Assembly (NCBI GenBank): GCA_005882715.1
Contig: VBEI01000031.1
Location: forward strand, 1-12,956
Direction of reading: 5' to 3'
DNA from: Chloroflexota bacterium
GTDB lineage: Bacteria > Chloroflexota > Dehalococcoidia > SM23-28-2 > RBG-16-64-32
Length of the DNA: 12,956 nucleotides
Of this stretch, positions 12,932 through 12,956 are shown piece by piece. The notes below the pieces were generated by a model. That model worked only from the letters and a program-made list of their open reading frames with translations. It was not told the origin of the DNA and did not search any database. Both the position numbers and the translations under genes were made by a program. How positions within the stretch are numbered: position 1 is the stretch's first letter; each line of letters begins with the position of its first letter.

Positions 12932-12956
12932 CGGCTAACGCGTGCGATCGCAGCCG
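12932..12956 (+). terminator. Possible hairpin after the antiporter gene, cut by window end
   Basis: CGGCT and AGCCG pair, with an inner GCG/CGC stem and a 6-nt loop, starting 2 nt after the TAA. Any T-run would lie beyond the edge, so a terminator cannot be confirmed. Confidence 0.25.

Noticed and set aside
12944..12951. GCGATCGC palindrome (HIP1-like)
   Set aside because: One copy in a GC-rich window is expected by chance.

Overview
The window comes from a high-GC bacterium, most likely Chloroflexota of the Dehalococcoidia type. I infer this from the 5' part of the 16S rRNA (the stretch around the conserved 338-355 site reads like Dehalococcoidia as I remember them) and from the mutase being split into separate large and B12-binding proteins. 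The assignment comes from memory of sequences, not from a search.

Layout. Everything except the last gene is on the minus strand, so transcription runs from right to left. From right to left: a divergent cation antiporter (+, 11673-12929); a methylmalonyl-CoA mutase locus (11530 down to 5837) with mutase large subunit, a DinB-like protein, methylmalonyl-CoA epimerase, a small two-helix membrane protein, a tandem-VOC protein, the separate B12-binding mutase subunit and the MeaB chaperone GTPase; then housekeeping genes: a CNNM/CBS (CorC/HlyC) membrane protein, a DUF2344 radical-SAM-linked protein translationally coupled to a histidine phosphatase, a DivIC/FtsB-type division protein, tRNA(Ile)-lysidine synthetase TilS, and finally the first ~412 nt of a 16S rRNA gene that runs off the left edge.

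How the genes work together. Epimerase, mutase (two chains) and MeaB form the propionyl-CoA <-> succinyl-CoA module. Active-site positions that separate methylmalonyl-CoA mutase from isobutyryl- and 2-hydroxyisobutyryl-CoA mutases (Tyr85, Ala112, Arg203) are all of the methylmalonyl type. No propionyl-CoA carboxylase lies in the window. The tandem-VOC protein looks like an epimerase relative that has lost metal ligands in both halves, and it is coupled by a 4-nt overlap to an unrecognised membrane protein.

The less ordinary part is between the genes. Five gaps carry degenerate short tandem repeats with a strict 7-nt period, each with a different unit. Other gaps carry a dispersed element (GTCATYCTGAGC type) sitting just downstream of stop codons, and one such element supplies the start region of meaB. 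Several genes (antiporter, mcmA2, tilS) have a good -10 box only 9-11 nt before the ATG and no Shine-Dalgarno, which predicts leaderless or nearly leaderless mRNAs. The phosphatase most probably starts at a CTG. I found no CRISPR, transposase, phage gene or convincing novel enzyme system.
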